DNA from: Robertmurraya korlensis NBRC 107688
GTDB lineage: Bacteria; Bacillota; Bacilli; Bacillales; Cytobacillaceae
Direction of reading: 5' to 3'
Assembly: GCF_001591645.1 (NCBI RefSeq)
Contig: NZ_BCVH01000004.1
Span: forward strand, 1 to 64,000
DNA: 64,000 nucleotides
Every line of letters begins with the position of its first letter. The first letter of the stretch is position 1. Positions 35,235 through 44,885 of this stretch are shown in pieces. Both the position numbers and the translations under genes were made by a program. The notes under the pieces are model-generated. The model was not told where the DNA came from and made no database searches. It saw only the letters and a list, made by a program, of their open reading frames with translations.

Positions 35235-36104
35235 ATGGACAAAGAAAGATATGAACAGCTAAGACTAGGCGAACGTGGGGCGATGATCAGTATCGCAGCT
35301 TATATTTGCCTTGCTTTTATTAAATTATTGATTGGATTTTCTACCCAATCAGAGGCCTTAAAGGCGGATGGGTTTAATAATTTAACAGATATAATTGCTT
35401 CAATTGCCGTATGGATAGGATTAAGAATGTCTCAAAAGCCACCAGATGAAGATCATCCATATGGTCACTGGAAAGCAGAGAATATTGCGTCATTGGTTGC
35501 TTCTTTTATTATGGCGGCAGTCGGATTGAACGTATTACATAAAGCCGTAGTGTCTTTTTTTTCACATGAAAAGGTGGTTCCAGACATGCTAGCAGCGTGG
35601 ACTGGGCTTCTATGCGCAGTAGTTATGTATCTTGTTTATCGATATAATAAAGCGCTCTCAGAGAGGGTGAAAAGTCAATCTGTGTTAGCGGCAGCCAAGG
35701 ACAATTTATCAGATGCCTGGGTGAGTGTAGGAGCAGCAATTGGAATCATTGGTTCACAGTTTCAATTACCATGGCTTGATCCCCTAGCTGCTATTATCGT
35801 GGGACTCCTAATTTGTAAGACAGCCTATGATATTTTCTATGATTCCTCTCATCAATTAACAGACGGTTTTGATGAGCAGTTAATTGAGGAATATAAAGAG
35901 AGTATATTAAAAACTACAGGAGTAGCAGGTATTAAGGATATTCGTGCTAGAAATTACGGTAATAATACAGTGGTTGATATTATTATCTTAGTAAACGAAA
36001 ACTTAAGTATCCGATCAGCACATGACATCTCCAGCAAAGTTGAAGATAAGCTTATAACGGAATATGATGTTTACAATGTACATGTTCACGTAGAACCTAG
36101 CTAG
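35235..36104 (+). CDS. Cation diffusion facilitator (MneS/YeaB-like)
   Basis: This 289-aa CDF transporter has six membrane helices. The metal-site motifs are KADGFNNLTD in helix 2 and DNLSDAWVS in helix 5, with DEDHPYGHWKAENIAS between. A cytoplasmic C-terminal domain (about residues 205-289) ends YNVHVHVEPS. It is closest to Bacillus subtilis YeaB (MneS), a manganese exporter, but metal choice is not proven here. ATG 35235 lies 6 nt after GGAGGTG; the GTG at 35229 overlaps that site. Confidence 0.87.
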   Translation: MDKERYEQLRLGERGAMISIAAYICLAFIKLLIGFSTQSEALKADGFNNLTDIIASIAVWIGLRMSQKPPDEDHPYGHWKAENIASLVASFIMAAVGLNVLHKAVVSFFSHEKVVPDMLAAWTGLLCAVVMYLVYRYNKALSERVKSQSVLAAAKDNLSDAWVSVGAAIGIIGSQFQLPWLDPLAAIIVGLLICKTAYDIFYDSSHQLTDGFDEQLIEEYKESILKTTGVAGIKDIRARNYGNNTVVDIIILVNENLSIRSAHDISSKVEDKLITEYDVYNVHVHVEPS

Positions 36105-36111
36105 GAGCGGG

Positions 36112-36148
36112 TAAAACCAATAGTGTATAAATTCTATTGGTTTTTTAT
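36112..36148 (+). terminator. Terminator after the CDF gene
   Basis: AAAACCAATAG (36113-36123) pairs with CTATTGGTTTT (36134-36144), followed by further T. The next 220 bp up to the kinase hold no gene I can support. Confidence 0.8.
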
Positions 36149-36367
36149 GCCCGTCAGAATAGTCCTGTTACGTGCAAGAAACCATCTACATACGGTTGAA
36201 AGCACAAAAGGTAAGAAAGGTAATGGTAAAACCTGAAGCATGAACTCCGAAGAGGTAATTGAGGGCTGTCTTAGAAAGATATTATTATTAAATTTTAAAA
36301 ATTCAAATTTCCTCCCATAATTCTATGATATGATAACAGTAAAAAATCCATTTATAGAGGCATACCT

Positions 36368-37627
36368 ATGAAAATATGGGGTCAAATCATTTTTGTACTT
36401 TTCACATTAGGAATAACCATTTTCCATAATTTTTCTCATGGAGAGAGCATCTTTACCTTTGAGCTCTTTTTTTACGGGGCACTCTCGTGGTTTCTCGGAA
36501 GACAGTACGACAAGGCGAAGCATTATGAACAGATTGCTAGATTAAGTGGAAAGAGTTATAAGAATTTATTAGATTCTCTCCCTAGCACCATTATTATTCA
36601 TAAAGACCAGCAAGTCATTTATGTAAATGACTTTGCAGTGACAATGTTTCGTGCTCCTAATCGTAAAGCGCTAATTGGCAAATCTACTTTAGAACTCGTT
36701 ACTCCTAAGTATGCAGATCAATTGAAAAAGAGAACACGAGCATTATCTAATGGAAATGAACCTTTAAAAAGCATTGAATACAAGTTGAAACGACACGATG
36801 GAACCACGATGGATTTTGAGGTGTCTTCACTAAAAATCATTTTTGAAGGTGTGGAGGCCATTCTTTCAATCGGTAAAGACATTACTGAGAAAAATGAGCA
36901 CACAGACCAATTACTACAAAAGTCCGAAAAACTAGCCCTTTTGGGACAAATGGCTGCAGGAATCGCTCATGAAATTAGAAATCCGTTAACTTCTATTCGA
37001 GGATTCGTTCAACTGTTTAAAGGGGAACAAGACCAGAATGTTTATTATGATATTGTTCTATCTGAATTAGATCGAATCAATGGAATTGTAGGAGAGTTTT
37101 TGTTCCTATCAAAACCGACAGTGGCATCTATGCAGGACCGTGATGTGAAAATGCTGTTAGGTAATGTTATCACGTTAATCCAAACACAAACGATCCTAAA
37201 CAACATCCAAATATCAATGGAGTATGAGAGTAATCTACCAAATGTTTATTGTGATGAAAATCAATTAAAGCAAGTATTTCTAAATATACTAAAGAATGCA
37301 ACTGAGGCAATGCCTAATGGAGGAAGCATTGAGTTAAAGGTCAAGAAGGATGAGGAGAAGGGGATTATCATTCAAATTACTGACCAAGGTGTGGGCATAC
37401 CAAAAGAACGTATTCCGACGCTCGGTGAACCTTTTTACACAACAAAGGAAAAGGGGACAGGTTTAGGTTTGATGACTTGTTATAAGATTATCGAGAACCA
37501 TCAAGGTCAGCTGCATATTGATAGTGAAGTAAATAAAGGGACAACGATTCGCATTATATTACCTACTACAAGGGATGTTGTAAAAGAAACTGGCACAAGC
37601 TTTGAAAACATAAAGATAACGTTATAA
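36368..37627 (+). CDS. PAS histidine kinase, sporulation-kinase type
   Basis: This 419-aa protein has two N-terminal membrane helices, a PAS domain (about residues 60-175), a HisKA dimerisation domain with the phosphorylated His in AAGIAHEIRNPLTSIRGFVQ, and a HATPase_c domain (NILKNATEAMPNGG, DQGVGIP, GTGLGLMTC). The H-box is of the KinA/KinE kind that feeds phosphate to Spo0F. There is no response regulator beside it, as is usual for sporulation kinases. It may therefore be a KinE-like input to sporulation. Confidence 0.85.
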   Translation: MKIWGQIIFVLFTLGITIFHNFSHGESIFTFELFFYGALSWFLGRQYDKAKHYEQIARLSGKSYKNLLDSLPSTIIIHKDQQVIYVNDFAVTMFRAPNRKALIGKSTLELVTPKYADQLKKRTRALSNGNEPLKSIEYKLKRHDGTTMDFEVSSLKIIFEGVEAILSIGKDITEKNEHTDQLLQKSEKLALLGQMAAGIAHEIRNPLTSIRGFVQLFKGEQDQNVYYDIVLSELDRINGIVGEFLFLSKPTVASMQDRDVKMLLGNVITLIQTQTILNNIQISMEYESNLPNVYCDENQLKQVFLNILKNATEAMPNGGSIELKVKKDEEKGIIIQITDQGVGIPKERIPTLGEPFYTTKEKGTGLGLMTCYKIIENHQGQLHIDSEVNKGTTIRIILPTTRDVVKETGTSFENIKITL

Positions 37628-37660
37628 CCTGTCATATAGACTAAATTTTTGAGGTGAGAA

Positions 37661-38113
37661 ATGATTGTTGTCAGTGCATGTTTAGCAGGATTGCCTGTTC
37701 GTTACAATGGGCTAAGTTCTTTAGAAAAGAAAATACATAGACTGGTAAGTGAAAAGAAAGCTATTACCGCATGTCCTGAATTACTAGGCGGACTTGAAAC
37801 ACCTAGGCAGCCAGCCGAAATTGTCGGTGGATCCGGAGAAGATGTGTTGGATGGAAAGGCTAAGGTTTTTGACAATGCTGGAACAGACGTGACGGACGCA
37901 TTTGTTAAAGGGGCTTATGAAACGCTTGCTATTGTCAAAAAGATCCAAGCAACAGTAGTAGTTTTGAAGGAGAACAGCCCATCATGTGGAAGTGGGAAAA
38001 TCTATGATGGAACCTTTACAGGTGAAAAAGTGAAAGGGCACGGTGTAACTGCTGCGTTGTTGAGGAGAAATGGAGTACGAATCATTTCGGAGACACAGTT
38101 TCTTAAAGAGTAA
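37661..38113 (+). CDS. DUF523 protein, TudS-like desulfidase
   Basis: This 150-aa protein is a complete DUF523 protein: VVSACLAGLPVRYNG, ITACPELLGGLETPR and LKENSPSCGSGKIYDG carry the three Cys that bind a [4Fe-4S] cluster. Members of this family (TudS) remove sulphur from thiouracil. AGGTGAGAA lies before ATG 37661. It is 33 bp after the kinase gene and may be read through from it. Confidence 0.85.
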   Translation: MIVVSACLAGLPVRYNGLSSLEKKIHRLVSEKKAITACPELLGGLETPRQPAEIVGGSGEDVLDGKAKVFDNAGTDVTDAFVKGAYETLAIVKKIQATVVVLKENSPSCGSGKIYDGTFTGEKVKGHGVTAALLRRNGVRIISETQFLKE

Positions 38114-38125
38114 TAAATGTTGAAA

Positions 38126-38157
38126 GAAGCGCAAGGTGATTCCTGCGCTTTTTATTT
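38126..38157 (+). terminator. Terminator after the DUF523 gene
   Basis: AAGCGCA (38127-38133) pairs with TGCGCTT (38144-38150), followed by T-rich sequence. Confidence 0.75.
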
Positions 38158-38316
38158 TGGATGTAAAACCCTCGTCCTCAAGAGAAGATCCCTGTGTTCT
38201 TATCTTTTTATTTACGTCTAAAGTCTTAGAAAAAACTACGGCGGGGGCTCGTGTGCTCTCCTTCTTATACCAAGTATGATAAATAAAGATCATAAGAGAT
38301 GGAAGGTGTTACGAAA

Positions 38317-39237
38317 ATGACAGGGATTGTTCAGTTACAAAATGTCACAAAGACGATTAAAGGGAAAACGATCATTGACTCTCTGAGCTTTGAAGTGAAT
38401 AAAGGGGAGGTGTTTGGCTTTCTAGGACCAAATGGTGCTGGTAAAACGACTACAATCCGTATGATGGTTGGACTAATCGGGATAACCTCAGGTGATATCA
38501 AAATCGGAGGCAATAGTATTCAATCTAATTTTGAGCAAGCGGTGAGTCGAATAGGAGCCATTGTCGAGAATCCAGAGATGTACAAATTTTTAACAGGCTA
38601 TGAAAATCTTATCCATTTTGCTAGATTGTCTAATAAAGTCGATAAGCAGAAGATTGACGAGGTCGTTAAGCTCGTAAATTTATCGGACCGTATTCATGAC
38701 AAAGTTAAGAATTATTCACTTGGGATGCGCCAAAGATTAGGAGTAGCACAGGCGCTTTTGCACGACCCAGAGGTACTAATACTTGATGAGCCAACAAATG
38801 GACTTGATCCTGCGGGTATTCGGGAAATGAGGGATCATCTTAAAATGCTTACAAGGGAAAAGGGTTTAGCTGTAATCGTGTCTAGTCATTTGCTTTCGGA
38901 GATGGAGATGATGTGTGATCGGATTGCGATTCTTCAAAAGGGAAAGCTTGTTGATGTTCAAACGATTCAAGATTTTAAAAATGGTGTCGACCATGTTGTT
39001 GAGTTTAACGTTGTTCCAGTTGATAAAGCTCTAGTGATTATTCAAGCACTGGGTATCCCTGCACGAAAGGGTGAAGCAGGTTTGACTTGTAAAATTAACA
39101 AGGAGGACATTCCTTCTATTGTTAAAAGTTTAACAACAGAAAACATTAACGTTTATGGAATTAAGGAAGTAACTAAATCGTTAGAGGAACGTTTCCTTGA
39201 AGTAACGGAGGAAAGAGAGGTATCGCTTTATGCTTAA
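38317..39237 (+). CDS. ABC transporter ATP-binding protein
   Basis: This 306-aa ATPase has Walker A GPNGAGKTTTIRMM, the signature YSLGMRQRLGVAQAL, Walker B VLILDEPTNGLDP and the switch His in SSHLLSEM, plus a C-terminal extension of the drug-exporter type. With the permease that follows (8-bp overlap) it forms an ABC-2 exporter; the substrate is unknown. ATG 38317 lies 9 nt after AAGGTG; ATG 38299 precedes that site. Confidence 0.88.
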   Translation: MTGIVQLQNVTKTIKGKTIIDSLSFEVNKGEVFGFLGPNGAGKTTTIRMMVGLIGITSGDIKIGGNSIQSNFEQAVSRIGAIVENPEMYKFLTGYENLIHFARLSNKVDKQKIDEVVKLVNLSDRIHDKVKNYSLGMRQRLGVAQALLHDPEVLILDEPTNGLDPAGIREMRDHLKMLTREKGLAVIVSSHLLSEMEMMCDRIAILQKGKLVDVQTIQDFKNGVDHVVEFNVVPVDKALVIIQALGIPARKGEAGLTCKINKEDIPSIVKSLTTENINVYGIKEVTKSLEERFLEVTEEREVSLYA

Positions 39238-40180
39238 GCTATTACAAAACGAATGGATGAAAATCATCAAGCGTCCTGGTACATTTGTGATGATGGGCCT
39301 TTTACTAGTAACCGTTGTTCTTATGGGGGGAATCATTAAATACCAAAGTCAAGATGAGAAGCCAAACCCGAACTGGAAGCTGGAGATTCAAACGACGATA
39401 GCTGAACAGAAGCAAAATCTTGTACAGATGGAGAATGTACCAAAGGGACAAAGAGAATATTTGGAGAAAAGTATTGCCATTAATGAATACCGTTTGGAAC
39501 ATAATCTCGCTCCGAATGGGGAATATGCTATATGGAGCTTTGTTCAAGATGCCTCCAGCTTAATACAATTAGCAGGATTATTTACAATAATTGTTGCAGC
39601 TGGAATAGTAGCGTCTGAATTTAACTGGGGCACAATTAAATTGCTTCTTATTCGACCGACAAGCCGGTCAAAAATCCTTTTAGCGAAGTATACAACCGTT
39701 ATTTCTTTCGCCTTACTTATGCTGACCTTATTATTTGGCTTCTCCACTCTAGTTGGATGGATTGCATTTGGTATGCCAGAACAGTCAACTCCTTATTTAA
39801 ATTATTTTGCTGGAAAAGTAACCGAAGAATCGATGGTTTTTCACTTGATTAAATTTCATGGTTTAAGTTCGATTAGTATGATTATGCTGTCGACCATGGC
39901 TTTTATGATATCGGCAGTTTTCAGAAACAGCTCACTTGCTATTGGGTTATCAATTTTCCTTATGTTTACCGGGGCTCAATTTACCAATTTAATTGCTATA
40001 AAATTTGATTGGGCAAAGTATATTTTATTTGCAAACACAGATCTAATGCAATATTTTGAAGGAATGCCATTGGTAGAGGGAATGACGTTACCTTTTTCTG
40101 TTAGCATGCTTGTCGTATATTTTGTCCTTTTCCATAGTCTTGCCTTTTTCGTTTTTAGGAAAAGAGACGTCGCTGCATAA
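39230..40180 (+). CDS. ABC-2 type permease
   Basis: This 316-aa membrane protein starts LLQNEWMKIIKRPGTF, the usual N-terminus of ABC-2 permeases, with a first helix, an extracytoplasmic loop of about 100 residues, and five further helices. It overlaps the ATP-binding subunit gene by 8 bp, so the two are translationally coupled. Confidence 0.85.
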   Translation: MLKLLQNEWMKIIKRPGTFVMMGLLLVTVVLMGGIIKYQSQDEKPNPNWKLEIQTTIAEQKQNLVQMENVPKGQREYLEKSIAINEYRLEHNLAPNGEYAIWSFVQDASSLIQLAGLFTIIVAAGIVASEFNWGTIKLLLIRPTSRSKILLAKYTTVISFALLMLTLLFGFSTLVGWIAFGMPEQSTPYLNYFAGKVTEESMVFHLIKFHGLSSISMIMLSTMAFMISAVFRNSSLAIGLSIFLMFTGAQFTNLIAIKFDWAKYILFANTDLMQYFEGMPLVEGMTLPFSVSMLVVYFVLFHSLAFFVFRKRDVAA

Positions 40181-40185
40181 AGAAA

Positions 40186-40208
40186 ATGACCACCTCTTTG
40201 GTGGTCAT
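40186..40208. terminator. Convergent-gene hairpin
   Basis: GACCACC (40188-40194) pairs with GGTGGTC (40200-40206) between the permease and the minus-strand nuclease gene, which ends inside it. The T tracts are weak. Confidence 0.5.
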
Positions 40209-41287
40209 ACTCTTATCTTTATAAAACGAATCACTTCAATGACTAGGATTACTAGTACGAAGAAAAATAAAGCAGTATAAACAGGGAATAGGAGCAAGGC
40301 ATTGACCCAGAGGTTTTTTGTCCACATTTTATGAATTAGAAGTGGTTGAATCCCTCTCTTCCTGCTAAAACGAGGGAACATAAAAAAGAGAAATACGGTT
40401 GCTAAAGCAAAGATCCCTAGGCCAGTTAAACCACTGCTTTGCTCGGGTTCAATCGGTTGTCTTTGCTCCATGTTCTCCTCAGTGGAAGCGTCGTTTTTTT
40501 CCGTATTGGTAGGTGCGACTACTTCCTTAGAAGAGTCCTCATGAATATTCTCTTCCTCATTTTTAACTGTGTATATTCCAACCTTATTGGCTTTGGCCTC
40601 TAGCATCGCTTCATTTATACGGTCTTCGTATTTATATGTGCCATAATCGTAAAAATCTTCAACTAAACCAGCCTTCGTAATTTCTTCTTGGTGAAGCTTT
40701 CCATCCACAAAAACCCAGGCTAACAAACGGTCATATTTGTCATAAAGAGAAGGGCCATCGGTTTCAATGGTAATTTCACCTTTAGATAATAAGGAACACG
40801 AATTGTCACTTCCCTCTTTTCCGTAAGGTTCCTGTTGGTTTGTGCTCTCCGGAGTATCAATGTATAAAAATCTGGTTTTATAGGACGCCCCGTTAATCGT
40901 AAACGTAGCGGTGTCTCCGTCAGTGCATTTTTCCAACGTGGCTTTGTATGTTTTTCCTAATTCCAATGGGCCGTTTGTTAATGTTGATGCGCTAGCCACA
41001 CTACTTTTTGAAAAAGTATACCCTCCAAGGTCCACATTGTTTTCTGATAATCCACTCGAACATGTTGAGTTACTATTATGCACCTTAATGAAGGTAATGA
41101 GTTCTGACATATTTGAGGCACTTTTCGCAAGCTCAGTTGGTTCATGTAACAAGTAGACACAATCAGCTCGTCGAAAATGTCCTCCAAGCTCATCTCTTGA
41201 CCCATTATGTGCCCATGCCTGTAAAGGGAGGTTGGACATCAGTAAAAAGGTAAATATGATGGTAATTATCTGGGTCTTTCTAGTCAA
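40205..41287 (-). CDS. Secreted thermonuclease-like protein with YHYH-like segment
   Basis: This 360-aa protein has a Sec signal peptide (ending about QAWA). An N-terminal region of about 40 residues, HNGSRDELGGHFRRADCVY, resembles a degenerate YHYH motif. A staphylococcal-nuclease (TNase) domain spans about residues 105-240: CTDGDTATFTIN, RFLYIDTPES, YDKYDRLLAWVFVDG. An acidic linker follows, then two or three C-terminal membrane helices. The RFLYIDTPE, YDKYDRLLAW and following acidic residues match the catalytic core. It is probably anchored at the cell surface as a nuclease. Confidence 0.82.
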   Translation of the reverse strand: MTRKTQIITIIFTFLLMSNLPLQAWAHNGSRDELGGHFRRADCVYLLHEPTELAKSASNMSELITFIKVHNSNSTCSSGLSENNVDLGGYTFSKSSVASASTLTNGPLELGKTYKATLEKCTDGDTATFTINGASYKTRFLYIDTPESTNQQEPYGKEGSDNSCSLLSKGEITIETDGPSLYDKYDRLLAWVFVDGKLHQEEITKAGLVEDFYDYGTYKYEDRINEAMLEAKANKVGIYTVKNEEENIHEDSSKEVVAPTNTEKNDASTEENMEQRQPIEPEQSSGLTGLGIFALATVFLFFMFPRFSRKRGIQPLLIHKMWTKNLWVNALLLFPVYTALFFFVLVILVIEVIRFIKIRV

Positions 41288-41411
41288 TACGTTTCCTCCT
41301 AAATCTAGTTGCTATCAGCTAATATATCACAATGAAAGAAATGCTGAAATAGTAATACACGTCCAAGTGGTGATAAAATGGATGTATTATTTAGTCAAAA
41401 GGAGAGTTGTT

Positions 41412-42032
41412 ATGGAATCAGAACTGTTGCGGATTTTTAATGAAGACCATGAGCCAATAGGTGTAGCTACGCGGGCTGAAATACATGGAAAGGGGTATTG
41501 GCACGAGACGTTTCACTATTGGCTAATGGAAAAGGAGCAGGGGGAAGACTATATATTTCTTCAGCTACGAAGCTCAAAGAAAAAAGATTATCCGAACCTT
41601 TTGGATATTACAGCAGCAGGTCATTTACTTGCAAATGAGACAGTTGAAGATGGAATTCGTGAAGTGGAAGAGGAAATAGGATTGACCGTTGAAATGGATG
41701 ACCTGCTATTTCTAGGGATTCTCAAGTATTCGGTTAAGATGGAACCGTTATTCGATAACGAGTTGGCTCACGTCTTTTTACATATGAAAAATGTTCAATG
41801 GGATTCGTTTATTCTTCAGGAAGAAGAAGTCGCAGGGATTTACCGAATGAAGTTTAGTGACTTTGTAGCTCTTTGGAAGAATGAAAAGGAGCAGATTCCA
41901 ATGCAAGGCTTTGAAGTGGAAAATGGAGAGAGATCTTTCTATGAAAAATCTGTTGATAAGGAACAGTTTGTCCCACATGATCAAACGTTTTATGAGGCAT
42001 TAATTAATAAAATTCAGCTGGAGCTAAAATAG
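41412..42032 (+). CDS. Nudix hydrolase
   Basis: This 206-aa protein has a complete Nudix box: GHLLANETVEDGIREVEEEI plus GL, matching GX5EX7REUXEEXGU. The N-terminus ELLRIFNEDHEPIGVATR resembles the IPP-isomerase-like Nudix subgroup. The substrate is not known. ATG 41412 lies 5 nt after GGAGAG; the frame extends upstream into the antisense of the nuclease gene and is not used. The gene overlaps the convergent MocR gene by 9 bp. Confidence 0.85.
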   Translation: MESELLRIFNEDHEPIGVATRAEIHGKGYWHETFHYWLMEKEQGEDYIFLQLRSSKKKDYPNLLDITAAGHLLANETVEDGIREVEEEIGLTVEMDDLLFLGILKYSVKMEPLFDNELAHVFLHMKNVQWDSFILQEEEVAGIYRMKFSDFVALWKNEKEQIPMQGFEVENGERSFYEKSVDKEQFVPHDQTFYEALINKIQLELK

Positions 42033-43454
42033 CTCCCAAGCTGTTTGTAATAAATGAATTCCTGTTTGCATTTCTCTTTCCGATACGCCACCATATCCTA
42101 GCAAAACCATGGGAATATTGGGATGAGGATCGCCGTCATAATAAACAGATGTAGGATACACCCTAACCCCCATTTTTTCAGCATGACTAATTAGTTCACT
42201 TTCGGTCATGTGGTTATGTACCTTGAGTAAAATATGTAGTCCTGAATCTACTCCAATTACTGTTACGTGTTCTCCTAACCTTTCGGTAATGAGAGCGAGC
42301 AAAACAGTCTGTTTTTTCCTATAAGTGTTTCTCATTTTTTGCAAATGACGACTCCAGTGACCTTCTTTCATAAACAAGTACAACGTCTGTTGATGCAGTC
42401 TTGATACGGTCTGTTTGTAGATCGAAAAACGATCTTGGTACCGCGAAAGAAGAGTAGGTGGAAGGACCATGAAGCTAATTCTCAAAGACGGAATCAATGA
42501 TTTTGAAAAGGTGCCAAGATAAATCACCCGTCCATGCTTGTCTAGACCTTGTAACGATGGGATCGGTTTTCCTGTATAACGAAATTCCCCGTCATAGTCA
42601 TCCTCAATAATATAACTCTCCGTTTCGTGTGCCCATTTCAATAGCTCCATTCTCCTTGAGATGGGCATTACCATTCCCATTGGAAACTGATGAGAGGGGG
42701 TCACGTACGTTACGCTAGCTTTACTGGCTACTAAATCTTCCATTTTTATACCTTCTTGATCTAATTCAATGCCTAAAAGCTTGACACCTTGGTCCTTAAA
42801 TGCCTCTCGAGTGCGGTGGAAACCTGGATTCTCCATTGAATATACTCTATCTCGTCCAATGAGCATCGTAAGAAAAGTAACCATATATTGTGTGCCTGCA
42901 CCAATTAGAATTTGATCAGGTTCACATTGAACCCCGCGGGATTGGTATAGATATTTGGCGATTTCGACGCGGAGAGGAAGATCCCCTTGACGATGCCCAC
43001 TTAATAAGAGGTGGCTTTCGTCTTCATAAAGACTTTGTACCGTCAGTTTACGCCAAGTGGGAAACGGAAACTCATTTCGAGCAATGTTTCCGTGACCGAA
43101 GTCTACTTTGATTGGATTAACGATAGGATTCTTCTGTAGTTTGTCATGGGGTGAGGTGCGCTCTTTTTCATTGAAAAACCCCATTTCAAGTTGAGTCACA
43201 AATAATCCCTTTCTCGGTTCACTCTTGACATATCCTTCAGCTATTAATTGCTGATAAGCGCTCTCAACGGTTGTTTGACTAATCTGCAAATGGGTAGATA
43301 GCTTTCTTTTTGAAGGTAATTTTGTTTCAGGAATCAGTCTCCCCTCAACAATTTCTTTCTTAAAAAAAGAGTAAAGCTGTAAGTAGAGGGGCTCCGAGCT
43401 ATTAGAATCAAAAGAAAGTGTAATTTCAAGAATAGGTATGTCCCTCCTGTTCAT
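42024..43454 (-). CDS. MocR-type GntR/aminotransferase regulator
   Basis: This protein (about 470-480 aa) joins an N-terminal GntR winged helix (EPLYLQLYSFFKKEIVEG, LPSKRKLSTHLQISQTTVES) to a class I aminotransferase-like domain (TFLTMLIGRDRVYSMENPGF, IIEDDYDGEFRY, LGTFSKSLIPSLRI with the PLP Lys). It probably controls the divergent GNAT gene or an amino-acid or pyridoxal gene. The start is unusual: a strong AGGAGG (43448-43443) lies 9 nt before an ATT codon (43433), which is where the family normally has Met (MLEIT). ATG 43454 precedes that site. Confidence 0.83.
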   Translation of the reverse strand: MNRRDIPILEITLSFDSNSSEPLYLQLYSFFKKEIVEGRLIPETKLPSKRKLSTHLQISQTTVESAYQQLIAEGYVKSEPRKGLFVTQLEMGFFNEKERTSPHDKLQKNPIVNPIKVDFGHGNIARNEFPFPTWRKLTVQSLYEDESHLLLSGHRQGDLPLRVEIAKYLYQSRGVQCEPDQILIGAGTQYMVTFLTMLIGRDRVYSMENPGFHRTREAFKDQGVKLLGIELDQEGIKMEDLVASKASVTYVTPSHQFPMGMVMPISRRMELLKWAHETESYIIEDDYDGEFRYTGKPIPSLQGLDKHGRVIYLGTFSKSLIPSLRISFMVLPPTLLSRYQDRFSIYKQTVSRLHQQTLYLFMKEGHWSRHLQKMRNTYRKKQTVLLALITERLGEHVTVIGVDSGLHILLKVHNHMTESELISHAEKMGVRVYPTSVYYDGDPHPNIPMVLLGYGGVSEREMQTGIHLLQTAWELF

Positions 43455-43542
43455 ATAAACTGGCATGGTCAATTATAACATATCTGACACTTTAGTGATG
43501 GTCAGTAGATGGATAAAATAATAAAAAAAGGAGATGAAAAAG

Positions 43543-43941
43543 ATGACAACGATACACTATGAAGAAAGTAAAACAATCTCTGCAGAGGAGCTGGCAGCCG
43601 TTTTTAGAAAATCTGGCATAAGAAGACCCGTCGAGGACCTTCCGAGACTACAAAAAATGATTGACCAAGCGGATATTACGATCACAGCTTGGGAGGGTGG
43701 GACACTTGTAGGCATTGCAAGAGCAATTACTGATTTTAGCTATTGCTGTTATTTATCAGATTTAGCGGTTGATCGAGATTATCAGAAAAAAGGGATTGGA
43801 AAAGAGCTTGTAAGACGTGTTCATGAACAGTTAGGAGATGATATATCCTTACTCCTTTTGGCATCACCAATAGCCATGGAGTATTACCCGAAAATTGGAT
43901 TTCAGAAAATCGAAAATGGCTATATCATACCTAGAAAATAA
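43543..43941 (+). CDS. GNAT acetyltransferase
   Basis: This 132-aa protein has the compact GNAT fold: SYCCYLSDLAVDRDYQKKGI plus GKELV is the acetyl-CoA loop (Q/RXXGXG), and LLASPIAMEYYPKIGFQK is the C-terminal motif. ATG 43543 lies 8 nt after AAGGAG; ATG 43534 is too close to it. It is divergent from the MocR regulator, which may control it. The substrate is unknown. Confidence 0.83.
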   Translation: MTTIHYEESKTISAEELAAVFRKSGIRRPVEDLPRLQKMIDQADITITAWEGGTLVGIARAITDFSYCCYLSDLAVDRDYQKKGIGKELVRRVHEQLGDDISLLLLASPIAMEYYPKIGFQKIENGYIIPRK

Positions 43942-44039
43942 AGAACCAAATTCAAGTGGGATTTTTTTAAGAGTAATGAAGATTTTTGTCGAAATTTGGA
44001 ATAATGTATAGAAAGGAGTTAGAGAAGGAGTGGTCACTA

Positions 44040-44885
44040 ATGGATTATCATTCCATCTGGTATCTTGCGTTAGTGGCCGCAAGTAGCCTTCTGTTTATAT
44101 ACACTTACTACAAAAAAAGCAATCATCCAGTATTTTTACTATTGCTAGCCACTACTGGATTTGGCTATATCATAGAGGGGGTTATATATAACATTTTGCA
44201 TTGTTATGTGTATTACCCTCATTTTATTCCTAGTAATCCTACGTATGATAGCAACATGGGAGCAATTGCCTCAAATGCATTTGTCTTACCAGTTATCGGT
44301 GTGTTTCTAGCAACGCAGGGGAAAAATTGGGGTTGGTCACTTTTCTTTTCAGTACTACTCGTAGGGATTGAATGGTTATTTCTAGAGCTTAAAATATATC
44401 AGCATAATTGGTGGAGAATTGAGTTTACCTTTTTTGGACTATTATTTTTTTATTTTCCAATAATTAAATTGTTGTACCGGTGGTTGTTGGAAAAACAAGA
44501 AGGTATTCGCCACTTTTTGTTATTGTTCTTAATTATTAGTCCAATTTTAGGAACAATTCATATGCTTCCAATCATGTTTTTATCAAATCGTTATTACGAT
44601 TTAGGGTGGTATGAGAATGTGTTTCAGGACACAAATGCATTTGCAGCTATTTACTATATAGGCTCTGGCCTTCTCATAACGGCTTTGGCCAAGCTAAAGT
44701 TAAGATATAGATGGGGGAAATATATTTTCTTACTAGTTGCGCTTTTGTCCATTAGTGGTTTTCTAATACATAACAGAATCCTAAAGGTTTTTGTTTGTTG
44801 GGACCCTTATTTTTATGCAATCTTCCCAGGTATAGTTTTATTTTTAGGAGAAAAGGTCAGTCAAAGAATAAAGGAGTCGAATTGA
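44040..44885 (+). CDS. Multi-pass membrane protein, unknown
   Basis: This 281-aa protein has about eight hydrophobic helices (LALVAASSLLFIYTY, FLLLLATTGFGYIIEG, VLPVIGVFLATQG, LFFSVLLVGIEWLFLEL and more) and aromatic-rich loops. ATG 44040 lies 9 nt after AAGGAG. It is followed by a CBO0543-type membrane protein and may work with it. The family is not recognised. Confidence 0.7.
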   Translation: MDYHSIWYLALVAASSLLFIYTYYKKSNHPVFLLLLATTGFGYIIEGVIYNILHCYVYYPHFIPSNPTYDSNMGAIASNAFVLPVIGVFLATQGKNWGWSLFFSVLLVGIEWLFLELKIYQHNWWRIEFTFFGLLFFYFPIIKLLYRWLLEKQEGIRHFLLLFLIISPILGTIHMLPIMFLSNRYYDLGWYENVFQDTNAFAAIYYIGSGLLITALAKLKLRYRWGKYIFLLVALLSISGFLIHNRILKVFVCWDPYFYAIFPGIVLFLGEKVSQRIKESN

